DNA of 64,000 bases from Kitasatospora humi (GCF_020907985.1 NZ_JAJJPA010000010.1:1-64000); one strand, 5' to 3'. Positions 33,301 through 43,401 are shown, counted from the stretch's first letter. Notes: generated by a model not told the origin, from the sequence alone. Translations and numbers: made by a program.

Positions 33301-33340
33301 AGCGGCCCGCCCGGCTGACCACCACGCCGGGCGGGCCGCT
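33301..33340. terminator. terminator after paaN
   Basis: AGCGGCCCGCCCGGC pairs perfectly with GCCGGGCGGGCCGCT around a 10-base loop, 21 bp beyond the paaN stop. Confidence 0.85.
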
Positions 33341-33444
33341 CAGCTGCGCGTGCCTCCGGGCGCCGGCGCCACGCCCGGTGCTCCCACGGGTCCGGGGGTG
33401 ACCGCGCCGGTGCGGGCGAGTGAGCTCACCCGATCAGCGCCGCA

Positions 33445-34086
33445 CTACCCGATGAGCGCGGCGTGGCCGTCGATGATCATCTGCAGGGTGCGGTCGTACC
33501 GGCGCTCGGAGTCGAGGCCGGCACCGGTCGTGTAGGCCCGGGCGACGTGCGGATAGGCCGTGACGTCCGGGGCGGCGGTGTCATCGGCGTCGGCACCCGG
33601 CGTCCGGCCGACCTCGGCCAGGGTGTGGCCGATGGTGAACACGACCGCCGCGTTGAGCACGTCCATGGCCAGGTCCAGCGGCACGTCCTGCGCGCACAGG
33701 GCGGCCAGCCCGTCCTCCAGGATCCGCAGGGCGGCCGGCGAGGCGGCCGGCCGGGTGGCGATGACCGCCAGCGTGCCGGGGTGCCGGCGCAGCACCGTGC
33801 GCAGGGCAGTGGCGGTGTTCCGGACGGTCTCGGGCCAGGGGACCGGCGAGTCGAGCGGACCCGCCTCGGCGATCGCCCACTGTAGGATCCGCTCCACCAT
33901 GCCGTCGAGCAGCGCGGCCTTGTTCGGGACGTAGTAGTAGAGCGTCATGCCCTCCACCCCGAGCGCGGTGCCCAGCTTGCGCGTCGACAGGGCGGCCGGC
34001 CCGTGCTCGTCGACGAAGGCGATCGCCGCGTCGAGGACCTTCTCCCTGGTCAGCCCGGAACGCGGGCGGGAACGCCGATTGGCCAT
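33445..34086 (-). CDS. TetR/AcrR-family regulator (TetR_C type)
   Basis: A 213-residue repressor with an N-terminal helix-turn-helix (LTREKVLDAAIAFVDEHGPA, LGTALGVEGMTLYYYVPNKA) and a C-terminal domain of the classical tetracycline-repressor kind (HPGTLAVIATRPAASPAALR, VVFTIGHTLAEVG). It faces a small gene across a 112-bp gap containing a TTCTTAC-GGC-GTAAGAA repeat, the likely operator. Confidence 0.9.
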   Translation of the reverse strand: MANRRSRPRSGLTREKVLDAAIAFVDEHGPAALSTRKLGTALGVEGMTLYYYVPNKAALLDGMVERILQWAIAEAGPLDSPVPWPETVRNTATALRTVLRRHPGTLAVIATRPAASPAALRILEDGLAALCAQDVPLDLAMDVLNAAVVFTIGHTLAEVGRTPGADADDTAAPDVTAYPHVARAYTTGAGLDSERRYDRTLQMIIDGHAALIG

Positions 34087-34138
34087 GGGTACCCCCTTGC
34101 TGTTTCTTGCACTGTAAGACAATCTTGGTCCCAGCAAG

Positions 34139-34155
34139 TTCTTACGGCGTAAGAA
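34139..34155. promoter_or_regulatory. TetR operator candidate
   Basis: TTCTTAC-GGC-GTAAGAA, a perfect 7-bp inverted repeat in the divergent gap, with a GTAAGA half-site at about 34114. It lies 44 bp before the small target gene. Confidence 0.7.
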
Positions 34156-34198
34156 AAAGCCGGCGGCGGGGAGCGCCACCGGGGAGGGGGCGAGAACC

Positions 34199-34525
34199 AT
34201 GAAGATCGTCGCGGTGATGGTCCGGCGGCTGAACGAGGGCGTGGACTACGAGCGGTTCCGCGCGGCCTGGCTTCCCGACGAGGTCGTCCCCGGCGATCCG
34301 CGGGTGGTGCTCAGCGCGACCAACCTGGAGGACCCCCGGGAGCTGTGCACCCTCGCCATCGTGGAGGACGTCGAGCCCGAGGACATCCCGCTCTGGATGG
34401 AGCGCATCGCCCCCGTCGAGGAGCGGCGCTACGAGCGCATCAAGCACCTGGTCAGCGAACCGACGGTCAACGCCGTCTACCGCGTGCTGGCCCGGGACGC
34501 CCTCGGCGAGCCGATCCCGGCCTGA
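34199..34525 (+). CDS. small hypothetical protein under TetR control
   Basis: A 108-residue cytosolic protein. The opening KIVAVMVRRLNEGVDYERFR and the alternating strands and helices suggest a ferredoxin-like or dimeric alpha-beta barrel fold, as in small monooxygenase-like proteins; there is no catalytic motif to confirm it. It is the apparent target of the divergent TetR repressor. Confidence 0.65.
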   Translation: MKIVAVMVRRLNEGVDYERFRAAWLPDEVVPGDPRVVLSATNLEDPRELCTLAIVEDVEPEDIPLWMERIAPVEERRYERIKHLVSEPTVNAVYRVLARDALGEPIPA

Positions 34526-34580
34526 CCCGTTCGCCCGGCGCGGCGGTGACCGCCCGGACGACGCACCGGTGGCCCGCCGC

Positions 34581-35399
34581 TCATGCCGCCCCCGTGCGGA
34601 ACACCGGCCAGCCGATCTCGGTGCGCCAGCGGGTGCTGTCCGCGGTGTCGCGGGGGCCGACCAGGTAGTGCTCGCGGATCGGGCCGTCGACCGGCAGGGC
34701 GTGGCGGGCCACGTGGGTGGCGAGCACCCCGTACGTCCGGGCGGTGTCGACGGGCGGGCCGGCGTGGACGATGACGGCCAGGTCGACCGCGGGCAGCGTG
34801 CCGGGCGTGGCCCGGCCCAGCGGCCGGACGGGGGTCGCGCACGGCAGGTAGGCGGTGACGGAGCCGCGGTGCTCGGCGAAGAAGTCGTCGCCGTAGACCC
34901 CGCCGGGCGGCCCGTCCGGCGTCGCACCCTGGGCGGCCAGCAGACCGTGGAGCTCGCCCAGGGCGCCCTGGAGCCAGAGGCAGGCGTCTTCGGCGGCCAC
35001 CGTCTCGGTGATCGCCAGCACCGGGGTGTCCGGCACGCCGCGCAGCTCCAACTCGGCTTCGGCGGCGGGCGCGAGCAAGTCCCGCAGGGCCTCGACGGCA
35101 GCCTGCGCGCGGGCCGACTCGGCTTCCATCCGCGCCAGATGAGCGGTCAGCCGGTCGTTGCGGGCGGCCAGGTCGGGCGCGATCAGCAGCGCCCGGACCT
35201 CCTCCAGCGGCATGTCCAGCTCCCGCAGCCGGCGGATCACCCGCGCCGTGCCGATCTGCTCCACCTCGTACCGCCGGTAGCCCGTCGCCCGGTCCACGGC
35301 GGCCGGCTCCAGCAGCCCCGACTGGTGGTAGTGCCGCAGCGTCTTGACGGTCAGGTGGGTCGCCCGGGAGAAGTCGCCGATCGAGAGGTAGCTCGCCAT
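34581..35399 (-). CDS. MerR-family regulator with GyrI-like effector domain
   Basis: A 272-residue regulator: MerR winged helix (YLSIGDFSRATHLTVKTLRHYHQSGLL, TGYRRYEVEQIGTARVIRRL), a coiled-coil dimerisation helix (TAHLARMEAESARAQAAVEAL), then a GyrI-like ligand-binding domain (VLAITETVAAEDACLWLQ) of the BmrR type. It is divergent from an NTF2-like gene. Confidence 0.9.
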   Translation of the reverse strand: MASYLSIGDFSRATHLTVKTLRHYHQSGLLEPAAVDRATGYRRYEVEQIGTARVIRRLRELDMPLEEVRALLIAPDLAARNDRLTAHLARMEAESARAQAAVEALRDLLAPAAEAELELRGVPDTPVLAITETVAAEDACLWLQGALGELHGLLAAQGATPDGPPGGVYGDDFFAEHRGSVTAYLPCATPVRPLGRATPGTLPAVDLAVIVHAGPPVDTARTYGVLATHVARHALPVDGPIREHYLVGPRDTADSTRWRTEIGWPVFRTGAA

Positions 35400-35526
35400 G
35401 GGTCCCATTCTGTGGGTCTCCCCCCGAGGGAGGGTTTCCCCGGCCCACCGCCCTTGCCCCTCCCGCCGCCGCAGCACCGAGCCTTTCGCCAGGCAACCGA
35501 AGCCCGAAGCGAACGGAGCACGCCCC

Positions 35527-35928
35527 ATGACCACGACCCCGCTCGACCTGGAGCTCACCGAGGCCGAGATCGCCGACCTGGTGGCCCGCTACCTCGCCGT
35601 CTGGACCGAGCCCGACGCCGCCCGGCGCGCCGTCGCCGTGGCCGGGCTCTGGGCCCCCGGCGCGATCCATCTGGCCGACGCGGGCGCCCGGTTCAGCGGC
35701 CTCGCCGAGTTGGAGCAGCGGGTCTCGCACGCGTACCGGCAGTTCGCCGGCGCCTTCACCGTCACCGCCGCCGACGACGCCCGCGGCCACCACGACTGCG
35801 TGGTCTTCACCATCCGGCTGGAGGCGGCCGGCGAGGTCGCCTGGGCGGCCCGGGCCGTCCTCCAGCTCGACGAGAACGGCCGGATCCGCCGCGACTACCA
35901 CTTCACCGTCAAGCAACCGGCGCAGTAG
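35527..35928 (+). CDS. SnoaL/NTF2-like protein
   Basis: A 133-residue cone-shaped alpha+beta fold protein: TEAEIADLVARYLAVWTEPD at the start, GLWAPGAIHLADAGARFSG, and strands VVFTIRLEAAG and AVLQLDENGRI. This pattern is that of SnoaL-like or NTF2-like proteins. Possibly controlled by the divergent MerR regulator. Reaction unknown. Confidence 0.8.
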   Translation: MTTTPLDLELTEAEIADLVARYLAVWTEPDAARRAVAVAGLWAPGAIHLADAGARFSGLAELEQRVSHAYRQFAGAFTVTAADDARGHHDCVVFTIRLEAAGEVAWAARAVLQLDENGRIRRDYHFTVKQPAQ

Positions 35929-36084
35929 CACCCCTCACCGGGCCCGTGGCCGGCCGTCACCTCGAAAGGGTGCCGACCGGCGGTGGTGCGGCACAGTGCC
36001 GAACCGGCCCGTGGGGGTGGCAAGCTGAGAGCGGGCCGGGAACGGCCCGCCGCAGCTTGCCCTTTCGAGAGTCGGGGAGATCGC

Positions 36085-37602
36085 ATGACCAGTACGGTGT
36101 CGGAGTCCGAGGTCGCGGTGGTCGGTGCCGGGCCCACCGGTCTGCTGCTGGCCGGGGATCTGGCGACCGCGGGCGTCAGGGTGGTGGTGCTGGAGAAGCG
36201 CGCCGCGGAGTCCAACCTGACCCGGGCGTTCGCCGTGCACGCCCGCTCCCTGGAGCAGTTGGACGCCCGGGGGCTGGCCGAGGAGCTGATCGCCACCGGT
36301 ACCCCCGTCACCCGGCTGCGGCTGTTCAACTCCCTGGAGCTGGACCTCGGTCGGCTGCCCAGCCGGTTCCCGTTCGTGCTGATGACCCCGCAGTCGCACA
36401 CCGAACGGCTGCTCGAGGAGCGGGCGTTGAAGGCCGGCGCGGTGCTGCTGCGGGGCCACCGGGTGACCGGCCTGCGGCAGGACGCCGACGGGGTGACGCT
36501 GCAGGCGCAGACCGCCGACGGCACGGTGACCCACCGCACCCGCTACGTGGTGGGGGCCGACGGGGTGCACAGCTCGGTGCGCGAGCTGGTCGGCATCCCG
36601 TTCCCCGGCGAGTCGGTGGTCAACTCGGTGGTGCTGGCCGACGTCCGGCTGGAGCGGGCGCCGGACGAGCTGATGACGGTCGGCGCCACCGCTGACGGCT
36701 TCGCCTTCATGGTGCCCTTCGGGGACGGCTGGTACCGGGTGATCGCCTGGGACCGCCACCACCAGTTCCCGGACGACGCACCGGTGGCGCTGGACGAACT
36801 GGCCGAACTGACCCGTCGGACGCTGGGTGAGGACTACGGGCTGCACGACGCCCGCTGGCTGTCCCGGTTCCACAGCGACGAACGCCAGGCGCCGCGCTAC
36901 CGGGACGGCCGGGTGCTGCTCGCCGGCGACGCCGCGCACTGCCACTCCCCGGCGGGTGGGATGGGCATGAACACCGGGCTGCAGGACGCCGCCAACCTCG
37001 GCTGGAAGCTGGCCGCGGTGGTCCGGGGCCACTCGCCGGAGAGCCTGCTGGACAGCTACCAGGACGAGCGGCACCCGGTCGGCAAGCTGGTGCTGCGGCT
37101 GTCCGGCGGGCTGATCCGGATGGCGCTGGCGCAGTCCGGCGCGGTGCGGGCCGTGCGCTCGGTGGTCGGCGGGCTGGGCGGGGTGGTCAACCCGCTGGTG
37201 GCGCGCGGTGCCCGGATGGTCTCCGGGATCGGGATCCACTACCGCGCCGAGCCCGGCTCGCACCCGCTGGCCGGCCGGCGGGTGCCGGACCTGCGGCTGG
37301 CCCAGGACGCCCCCGGCGCCCCGGCCCGGCTCCACGAGGCCCTGCGGAGCGGGAAGTTCGTGCTGGTGACCGCCGACGAGCGGGCACCGGGCTCGGTCTT
37401 CAGCGGGCTGCAGCCGGAGGTCACGGCGCCCTGGCAGGGGCGGCTGGTGCACGCGGCCCCGGCCGACCCGCACGGCAAGCTGCGGGCCACCGTGCTGCTG
37501 GTGCGGCCGGACGGCTACGCGGCCTGGGCGGCGGCCGACCCCAGCCGGGAGGAGCTGCGCCGGGCCCTGGTGCGATGGGTGGGCGAGCCCGCCGAGCAGT
37601 GA
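36085..37602 (+). CDS. FAD-dependent aromatic monooxygenase (PheA/TfdB family)
   Basis: A 505-residue group A flavoprotein hydroxylase. GxGxxG: VAVVGAGPTGLLLAGDLA at residue 9; the DG motif in YVVGADGVHSSVRELVG; and the GD motif in GRVLLAGDAAHCHSPAGGMGMN. The C-terminal domain is thioredoxin-like as in phenol hydroxylases. Such enzymes hydroxylate phenols or polyketide aromatics. The gene's 3' end leads into a 32-bp tandem repeat array. Confidence 0.92.
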   Translation: MTSTVSESEVAVVGAGPTGLLLAGDLATAGVRVVVLEKRAAESNLTRAFAVHARSLEQLDARGLAEELIATGTPVTRLRLFNSLELDLGRLPSRFPFVLMTPQSHTERLLEERALKAGAVLLRGHRVTGLRQDADGVTLQAQTADGTVTHRTRYVVGADGVHSSVRELVGIPFPGESVVNSVVLADVRLERAPDELMTVGATADGFAFMVPFGDGWYRVIAWDRHHQFPDDAPVALDELAELTRRTLGEDYGLHDARWLSRFHSDERQAPRYRDGRVLLAGDAAHCHSPAGGMGMNTGLQDAANLGWKLAAVVRGHSPESLLDSYQDERHPVGKLVLRLSGGLIRMALAQSGAVRAVRSVVGGLGGVVNPLVARGARMVSGIGIHYRAEPGSHPLAGRRVPDLRLAQDAPGAPARLHEALRSGKFVLVTADERAPGSVFSGLQPEVTAPWQGRLVHAAPADPHGKLRATVLLVRPDGYAAWAAADPSREELRRALVRWVGEPAEQ

Positions 37603-37747
37603 GCCGGCCCCCCGCCCGGCCCGCCGAGCAGTGCGCCGGCCACCCGCCCAGCCCGCCGAGCAGTGCGCCGGCCACCCGCCCAGCCCGCCGAGCAGTGAGC
37701 CGGCCCCCCGCCCGGCCCGCCGAGCAGTGCGCCGGCCACCCGCCGGC
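37588..37747. repeat. 32-bp tandem repeat array (five copies)
   Basis: Five copies of a GC-rich 32-bp unit with GAGCAGTG starting at 37594, 37626, 37658, 37690 and 37722. The first copy includes the last codons and stop of the monooxygenase gene. Copies differ at a few positions (GTGAGCC or GTGCGCC; CCCCC or CACCC). This is a VNTR-like array. Confidence 0.9.
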
Positions 37748-37837
37748 CACGGCTACCAGTGAGCCGTCCCGGCGGCGGCCGGCAGCGAGCTGACCACGGC
37801 TCAGCCCGACGACGGCGCTGTGCGACCATACGTCGAT

Positions 37838-38785
37838 ATGAAGCGCTTCGACCGCCTGCGCCAGATCCGCCGCCTCGACCCGGAGCGGGACTACCTGGAG
37901 ATCTACCGGCTCTGCTCGGCCTACGAGTTCCCGTGGGACCACACCAGGGCACTGGAGCTGGCGCTCTACCGCACCTACGCGGTGCCGAGCATCGGGCGGC
38001 TGCTGGACCGGACGGCCGAGCTGACCGACCGCTCCCAGAAGCGCTACGACGACACCTCGCTGCTGCTGGGCGCGGTGGTGGAGCACGGCTTCGAGAGCCC
38101 GCGCGGCCGGATGGCGATCCGTCGGATCAACCAGATGCACCAGCGCTACGACATCAGCAACGAGGACATGCGCTACGTGCTCTGCACCTTCGTGGTGATG
38201 CCCAAGCGGTGGATCGCCGAGTACGGCTGGCGGCGGCTCAGCGAGCACGAGCTGCGGGCCACCGCCGCCTACTACCGCCGGCTCGGCGAGCTGATGGGCA
38301 TCAAGGACATCCCGCGCACCCACCAGGAGTTCGAGGAGTGCCTGGACGCCTATGAGGCCGAGCACTTCGGCTGGGACGAGGGGGCCCGGCGGGTCTCCGA
38401 CGCCACGCTGGCGCTGATGGCCTCCTGGTACCCGGCACCGCTGCGCTCCGCGGCCACGGCGGCCGCCCGGGCGCTGCTCGACGAGCCGCTGCGCCGGGCC
38501 TTCCGGTACCCGGACCCGGCGCCGCTGACCGTCTCGCTGGTCTCCGGCGCACTGCGACTGCGGGCCCGCGTGGTGCGGGCGCTGCCGCCGCGCCGCCGAC
38601 CGCACTGGAGCAGGCAGAACCCGGAGATCAAGAGCTACCGGGCCGGCTTCCGGATCCCCGAGCTCGGCACCTTCCCCGGTGCCGGGGCCGGGGGCGGCTG
38701 CCCGGTGCACCCGGCCGGCCCGGCGATCCCGGGAGGCCCGGCCGGCCCGGCGGCCCCGCAGGCCCCGGCAGCCCCGGCGGAATAG
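37838..38785 (+). CDS. MpaB-type (DUF2236) oxygenase
   Basis: A 315-residue member of the MpaB/latex-clearing-protein-like heme oxygenase family. Recognisable blocks: YLEIYRLCSAYEFPWDHTRALELALYRTYAVP, RRINQMHQRYDISNEDMRYVLCTFVV and GWRRLSEHELRATAAYYRRLG. Conserved His residues in the central block would be heme ligands. The C-terminal 40 residues are Gly/Pro/Ala-rich and disordered. Substrate unknown. Confidence 0.85.
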   Translation: MKRFDRLRQIRRLDPERDYLEIYRLCSAYEFPWDHTRALELALYRTYAVPSIGRLLDRTAELTDRSQKRYDDTSLLLGAVVEHGFESPRGRMAIRRINQMHQRYDISNEDMRYVLCTFVVMPKRWIAEYGWRRLSEHELRATAAYYRRLGELMGIKDIPRTHQEFEECLDAYEAEHFGWDEGARRVSDATLALMASWYPAPLRSAATAAARALLDEPLRRAFRYPDPAPLTVSLVSGALRLRARVVRALPPRRRPHWSRQNPEIKSYRAGFRIPELGTFPGAGAGGGCPVHPAGPAIPGGPAGPAAPQAPAAPAE

Positions 38786-39056
38786 CCGCCCGCCGACCAC
38801 CACCGGACGCTCCCGAACCACCGGCTCCCACCCGGAGCCGGCAGTCCGCTTGTCCATACCAATCCCATTCACTGTATGGAACCCGCTTCACACGGTTGAA
38901 TTCGTGCGCTTCCACACTTGACTGTTATTTGTCAGTTCATTACCTGATCATTGCTCAATTCCCAGGAAATTTCTGGGATCTTCATCAGAAGCGTTTTCGA
39001 CCCCACACGTAAGAACGTCTGCCGGCGCCCCACAGCGCCGGCCGGAGGAGGAGCCC
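38786..39056. other. AT-richer leader of the sedolisin gene
   Basis: 271 bp without a gene. 38855-38990 is clearly AT-richer than its surroundings (ATTCACTGTATGG, CTGTTATTTGTCAG), the usual mark of a streptomycete promoter and 5' leader. The peptidase's GGAGGAG site is at its end. Confidence 0.55.
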
Positions 39057-41477
39057 GTGCGTCCCCGCCCCCTCGCCCTCGCAGCCGCGATAGCCCTGCT
39101 GCCGCTCTCGGTCGCCTCGCTGGGCATCAGCACCGCCCAGGCCGCCACCCCCAACGCCGCGGCCCCGCGCGTGGCACTGCCGGACACCGTCACCCCGGCG
39201 GTGGCCCACTCGCAGAAGAAGGGCGACGTCCCGGCGAACCAGCAGCTCTCGGTCGCCGTCGGCCTGAAGCTGCGCAACAGCGCGGACCTGGACGCCTTCC
39301 TGGCCCAGGTCTCCGACCCCAAGTCTGCGCTGTACGGCCACTACCTGACCCCGCAGCAGTTCGCCGACCGGTACGCGCCCGCCCAGGCGGACATCGACCA
39401 CGTGGTCAACTACCTGAAGTCGCACGGCCTGACCGCCACCGTCTCGGCCAACCGCCAGGTGGTCGACGTGAAGGGCACCTCCGCCCAGATCTCCGCGGCG
39501 TTCGGCACCCACGAGAGCGCCTACTTCGACAACCAGCAGAAGAAGGACTTCTTCGCCAACGACGGCGCCGCCTCGCTGCCGGCGGACATCGCCTCGCTGG
39601 TGGTCGGCATGGGCGGCCTGTCCAACCACACCGTGCGCACCCCGAGCCTGGTCAAGCCCGCCAATGCGTCCTCCAACGCGACTCCGAGCGGCTACGGCCC
39701 GAGCCAGTACGACGGCGCCTACAACCTCAACAAGGTCGGCGCCGACGGCACCGGCGTCAAGGTCGCGCTCTGGGAGTTCGACGGCTACAAGTCGTCCAAC
39801 CTCACCACCTACGACAACCAGTACGGCCTGACCGGGCCGGCCGTGCAGACCGTCTCGGTGGACGGCGCCAACTACGACAGCGCCCCCGGCGACGGCCAGG
39901 GCGAGGTCGAGCTGGACTCGGAGATCGTCCGCGGTGTCGCCCCCAAGGCCACCCAGCTGATCTACGAGGCCCCCAACAGCGACCAGGGCGAGATCGACAT
40001 GGCCGCCAAGATCGTGTCGGACAACCAGGCCTCGGTGATCTCGATCTCCTGGGGCTCCTGCGAGCCGGACACCACCGCCTCGTTGATGAACACGGTCGCC
40101 AACTCCTTCAAGCAGGCCGCCGCCCAGGGCCAGTCGGCCTACTCGGCCTCCGGTGACGACGGCTCGCGCGACTGCACCCGTTCGACCAGCGGTGCCAACG
40201 TCAAGGCGGTCGACTACCCGGCCTCGGACCCGAACGTGACCGGCGTCGGCGGCACCAACCTGCAGCTCTCCGGCACCGGCTTCGGCTCGGAGAGCGCCTG
40301 GAGCACCGCCGGCGGCGGCGTCTCCACCCAGTTCGCCAAGCCGTCCTGGCAGACCGGCACCGGCGTCAGCGGCACCATGCGCACCGTGCCGGACGTCTCG
40401 TCCAACGCCGACCCCAACAGCGGCTTCGCCATCTACACCCAGGGCACCTCCGCTCCGGGCTGGCAGGTCTACGGCGGCACCAGCGCCGCGGCCCCGCTCT
40501 GGTCCGGCTACACCGCGCTCTTCAACCAGAAGGCCAAGGCTGCCGGCAAGGCCAACCTCGGCCAGGCCAACCCCGCGCTCTACCAGGTCGCCAACTCCTC
40601 GGCCTACGGCACCGCCTTCCACGACGTCACCAGCGGTGCCAACCAGGACTTCTCGGCCAAGACCGGCTACGACCAGGTCACCGGCTGGGGCTCCCCGGTC
40701 GCCGACGCGCTGACCACCGCGCTGCTGGGCGGCTCGGGCTCGACCGGCGGCAACACCGTGACCGTGACCAGCCCGGGCAACCAGAACGGCACCGTCGGCA
40801 CCGCCGTCTCGCTGCAGGTCAACGCCTCTGACTCGGCTTCGGGCCAGACCCTGACCTACTCGGCCACCGGCCTGCCGGCCGGCCTGTCGATCAGCTCCTC
40901 GGGCCTGATCTCCGGCACCCCGACCGCCGCGGGCAGCAGCACCGTCACGGTCACCGCGACGGACGGCACCGGCGCCACCGGCACCGCCACCTTCACCTTC
41001 ACCGTGGCCACCGCCGGCAGCGGCTGCACCACCCCGGGCCAGCTGATCGGCAACGGCGGCTTCGAGAACGGCACCTCCCCGTGGACCGCCTCCCCCGGCG
41101 TCATCACCAACAGCACCGGTGAGTCCGCTCACAGCGGCAGCTACTTCGCCTGGCTGGACGGCTACGGCACCACCCACACCGACACCCTCTCGCAGAAGGT
41201 CACCATCCCGGCCAACTGCAAGGGCAGCTTCACCTTCTGGCTGCACATCGACACCGCCGAGACCGACAGCACCGCGTACGACACCCTGAAGCTGACCGCC
41301 AACGGCACCACGCTGAAGACCTGGTCGAACGCGAACGCCGCCAACGGCTACACCCAGCAGACCGTCGACCTGTCCGCCTACGCCGGCCAGACCGTCACCC
41401 TGCAGTTCACCGGCACCGAGGACTCCAGCAACCAGACCAGCTTCGTCATCGACGACGCGAACCTGAACGTGAACTGA
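39057..41477 (+). CDS. secreted S53 serine-carboxyl peptidase (sedolisin) with C-terminal accessory domains
   Basis: An 806-residue exported protease. A Sec signal peptide (to about residue 30, AQA) is followed by the S53 prodomain ([16 protein letters not shown]). The catalytic domain has Glu283 and Asp287 in GEVELDSEI, the oxyanion Asp in SASGDDGS and the nucleophile Ser476 in YGGTSAAAP. After that come an Ig-like putative He_PIG domain ([20 protein letters not shown]) and a C-terminal beta-sandwich ([26 protein letters not shown]), possibly carbohydrate- or surface-binding. Works at acidic pH in relatives. Confidence 0.93.
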   Translation: MRPRPLALAAAIALLPLSVASLGISTAQAATPNAAAPRVALPDTVTPAVAHSQKKGDVPANQQLSVAVGLKLRNSADLDAFLAQVSDPKSALYGHYLTPQQFADRYAPAQADIDHVVNYLKSHGLTATVSANRQVVDVKGTSAQISAAFGTHESAYFDNQQKKDFFANDGAASLPADIASLVVGMGGLSNHTVRTPSLVKPANASSNATPSGYGPSQYDGAYNLNKVGADGTGVKVALWEFDGYKSSNLTTYDNQYGLTGPAVQTVSVDGANYDSAPGDGQGEVELDSEIVRGVAPKATQLIYEAPNSDQGEIDMAAKIVSDNQASVISISWGSCEPDTTASLMNTVANSFKQAAAQGQSAYSASGDDGSRDCTRSTSGANVKAVDYPASDPNVTGVGGTNLQLSGTGFGSESAWSTAGGGVSTQFAKPSWQTGTGVSGTMRTVPDVSSNADPNSGFAIYTQGTSAPGWQVYGGTSAAAPLWSGYTALFNQKAKAAGKANLGQANPALYQVANSSAYGTAFHDVTSGANQDFSAKTGYDQVTGWGSPVADALTTALLGGSGSTGGNTVTVTSPGNQNGTVGTAVSLQVNASDSASGQTLTYSATGLPAGLSISSSGLISGTPTAAGSSTVTVTATDGTGATGTATFTFTVATAGSGCTTPGQLIGNGGFENGTSPWTASPGVITNSTGESAHSGSYFAWLDGYGTTHTDTLSQKVTIPANCKGSFTFWLHIDTAETDSTAYDTLKLTANGTTLKTWSNANAANGYTQQTVDLSAYAGQTVTLQFTGTEDSSNQTSFVIDDANLNVN

Positions 41478-41543
41478 CAACAACCCGTCATCACCTGGTA
41501 GCGCGCAGGCACCGGTTCGCCGGATAATCCCAGGTAGTGAGAC

Positions 41544-41583
41544 AACCCGCTGTTTCCCGGCATTGCCCGGAAACAGCGGGTTT
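41544..41583 (+). terminator. terminator after sedolisin gene
   Basis: AACCCGCTGTTTCC pairs with GGAAACAGCGGGTT around a short loop, followed by TTTGTTGC. A canonical intrinsic terminator. Confidence 0.88.
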
Positions 41584-41791
41584 GTTGCATTCTTGTTTCC
41601 AACTTTCGTAGACCGCTGTAAACGGTGTGAAATTGTTTGTCGTGACCACTGTCATAGGGGCCCGCGGATGACGTAGCCTCTGGTGCCTGCGTAAGGTTCC
41701 TGCATCTCGGTGGTGTCCCCACAACACCATCGGGCCGGTCCCGCCGCGTAATCTCCGGGCCACGGGGCGGCTGGTGGGGAAGGTTATTCGC

Positions 41792-42823
41792 ATGGGCTCG
41801 CAATACCAGCAGAACGCCGGGCACCTCCGTCTGGTGGAGCAGCAGTCGACGGCCTCGGTGCTGCTGCGCGGCCAGTCGGCTCCGCCGGTCGGCCTGCGGC
41901 CGTTCCCCTCGGCCTGCCCGGCCACGACGGCGGCGGGCAACTTCGCCCAGACGCTGCACAACGCCATCGAGGCCAGCGGTCTGAGCCTCGACCGGATCCG
42001 CACCGAGCTGGCCCAGCAGGGCGTCAGGGTCAGTGTCACCACGCTCAGTTACTGGCGGCGCGGGCGCAGCCAGCCGGAGCGCGCCGCCTCGGTCCGTGCG
42101 GTCGGCCTGCTGGAGGAGCTGCTCGGCCTGGAGACCACCACGTTGTCCAGCCTGCTCGGCCCGCCCCGGCCGCGTGGCCGCTGGGTCGCCCAGCAGGTCC
42201 CGGACAGCCTGCCGGTCTCCGCGGTCTGGCCCGAGGAGCAGCAGGTCGCCGAGGTCTTCGAGGAGCTGGACGCCCCGCCGATCGGCGAGTTGGAGCGGCT
42301 CAGCGTGCACGACTCGTACTTCGTCAGCGCCCGGCGGCAGGGTCAACTGCTGCGCACCCGCCAGGTGGTGCGGGCCACCGTGCAGGAGGTGACCCGCTGC
42401 CTGGTGGTGCACCAGGCCGATGCCAACGCGACCGGCTGCCCGGAGATCACCTCGGTGCGGCACGCCCGGCTCGGCCGGGTGCGGCGCCGCCCGGGGATCG
42501 GGCTGCTGGTCGCCGAGCTGCTGCTGGACCGGCCGCTGGGGCTGGGCGACGCGGCGGTCTTCGAGTACGAGGTGGAGCTGCCGCCGTCCGAGCCGACCCA
42601 GCTGTACGGGCGCAGGTTCGCGGTACCGGTGCGGGAGTTCGTGCTCCAGGTGCACTTCGATCCGGCCGCGCTGCCGGCGCACTGCGAGCGCTACGAGCGG
42701 GACGGCGGCGAGGACCGGGACCGGGTGCGCGAGCGGCTCTGGATCGGCGCCTCGGCCAGCGTGCACGCCCTGGTCACCGACCAGCAGCCCGGCCAGACCG
42801 GAATCCGCTGGGAATGGGACTGA
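41792..42823 (+). CDS. XRE-like regulator, large conserved family
   Basis: A 343-residue protein with a helix-turn-helix near residues 50-95 (TLHNAIEASGLSLDRIRTEL, VSVTTLSYWRRGRSQPERA). The C-terminal 240 residues form a mostly beta domain (SVHDSYFVSARRQGQLLRTR, YGRRFAVPVREFVLQVHF) without a recognised name. It is preceded by an AT-rich 200-bp leader. ATG 41792 follows GGGGAAGG. Targets unknown. Confidence 0.8.
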   Translation: MGSQYQQNAGHLRLVEQQSTASVLLRGQSAPPVGLRPFPSACPATTAAGNFAQTLHNAIEASGLSLDRIRTELAQQGVRVSVTTLSYWRRGRSQPERAASVRAVGLLEELLGLETTTLSSLLGPPRPRGRWVAQQVPDSLPVSAVWPEEQQVAEVFEELDAPPIGELERLSVHDSYFVSARRQGQLLRTRQVVRATVQEVTRCLVVHQADANATGCPEITSVRHARLGRVRRRPGIGLLVAELLLDRPLGLGDAAVFEYEVELPPSEPTQLYGRRFAVPVREFVLQVHFDPAALPAHCERYERDGGEDRDRVRERLWIGASASVHALVTDQQPGQTGIRWEWD

Positions 42824-42876
42824 TCCGGCCCGCGATGCGGCATGATCACTCCCAACGACGAGCTGTTGGGGGAACG

Positions 42877-43350
42877 ATGAGCCAGGACGCACCCGTCGAG
42901 CTGCACCCGATCGGAACGGTGGTCGGCGGCCGCACCGAGGTGGCGGACGACGACTGGGGCCGGGAGACCGCCGTGATCGAGCTGGACGGCGACCGGTACA
43001 CCGAGGAGGCGCTGCGCGGGCTGGACGCCTTCTCGCACCTGGAGGTGGTGTTCCACTTCCACAAGGTGGCGCCGGAGAAGATCGAGACCACCGCCCGCCG
43101 GCCGCGCGGCAACCCGGACTGGCCCGAGGTGGGGATCTTCGCCCAGCGCGGCAAGAACCGGCCCAACCGGCTCGGCGTCTCCCGCTGCCGCCTGCTGAAG
43201 GTGGACGGCCTGCGGGTGCACGTCCAGGGTCTCGACGCGGTGGCCGGCACCCCGGTGCTGGACCTCAAGCCGTGGATGGCCGAGTTCGGTCCGCTGGGCG
43301 CCACCGCGCAACCCGAATGGGCGACCGAGTTGATGCGCCGGTACTACTGA
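42877..43350 (+). CDS. trmO: TrmO-like tRNA (t6A37-N6)-methyltransferase
   Basis: A 157-residue protein of the TrmO/YaeB (UPF0066) beta-barrel methyltransferase fold. It carries ELHPIGTVVGGR at the start, FSHLEVVFHFHK, then the family signature IFAQRGKNRPNRLGVSRCRLL and LDLKPWMAEFG. It lacks the C-terminal domain of E. coli TrmO, as many actinobacterial members do. Confidence 0.85.
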   Translation: MSQDAPVELHPIGTVVGGRTEVADDDWGRETAVIELDGDRYTEEALRGLDAFSHLEVVFHFHKVAPEKIETTARRPRGNPDWPEVGIFAQRGKNRPNRLGVSRCRLLKVDGLRVHVQGLDAVAGTPVLDLKPWMAEFGPLGATAQPEWATELMRRYY

Positions 43351-43401
43351 GGCCCCGCCACCGGTACGGCCCCGCGCCGGCGTCGTGCGAGAGTTCTCGC
43401 C

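Noticed and set aside
37588..37747. 32-bp repeats as a CRISPR array
   Set aside because: The repeats are directly abutting with no unique spacers, and no cas genes are present.
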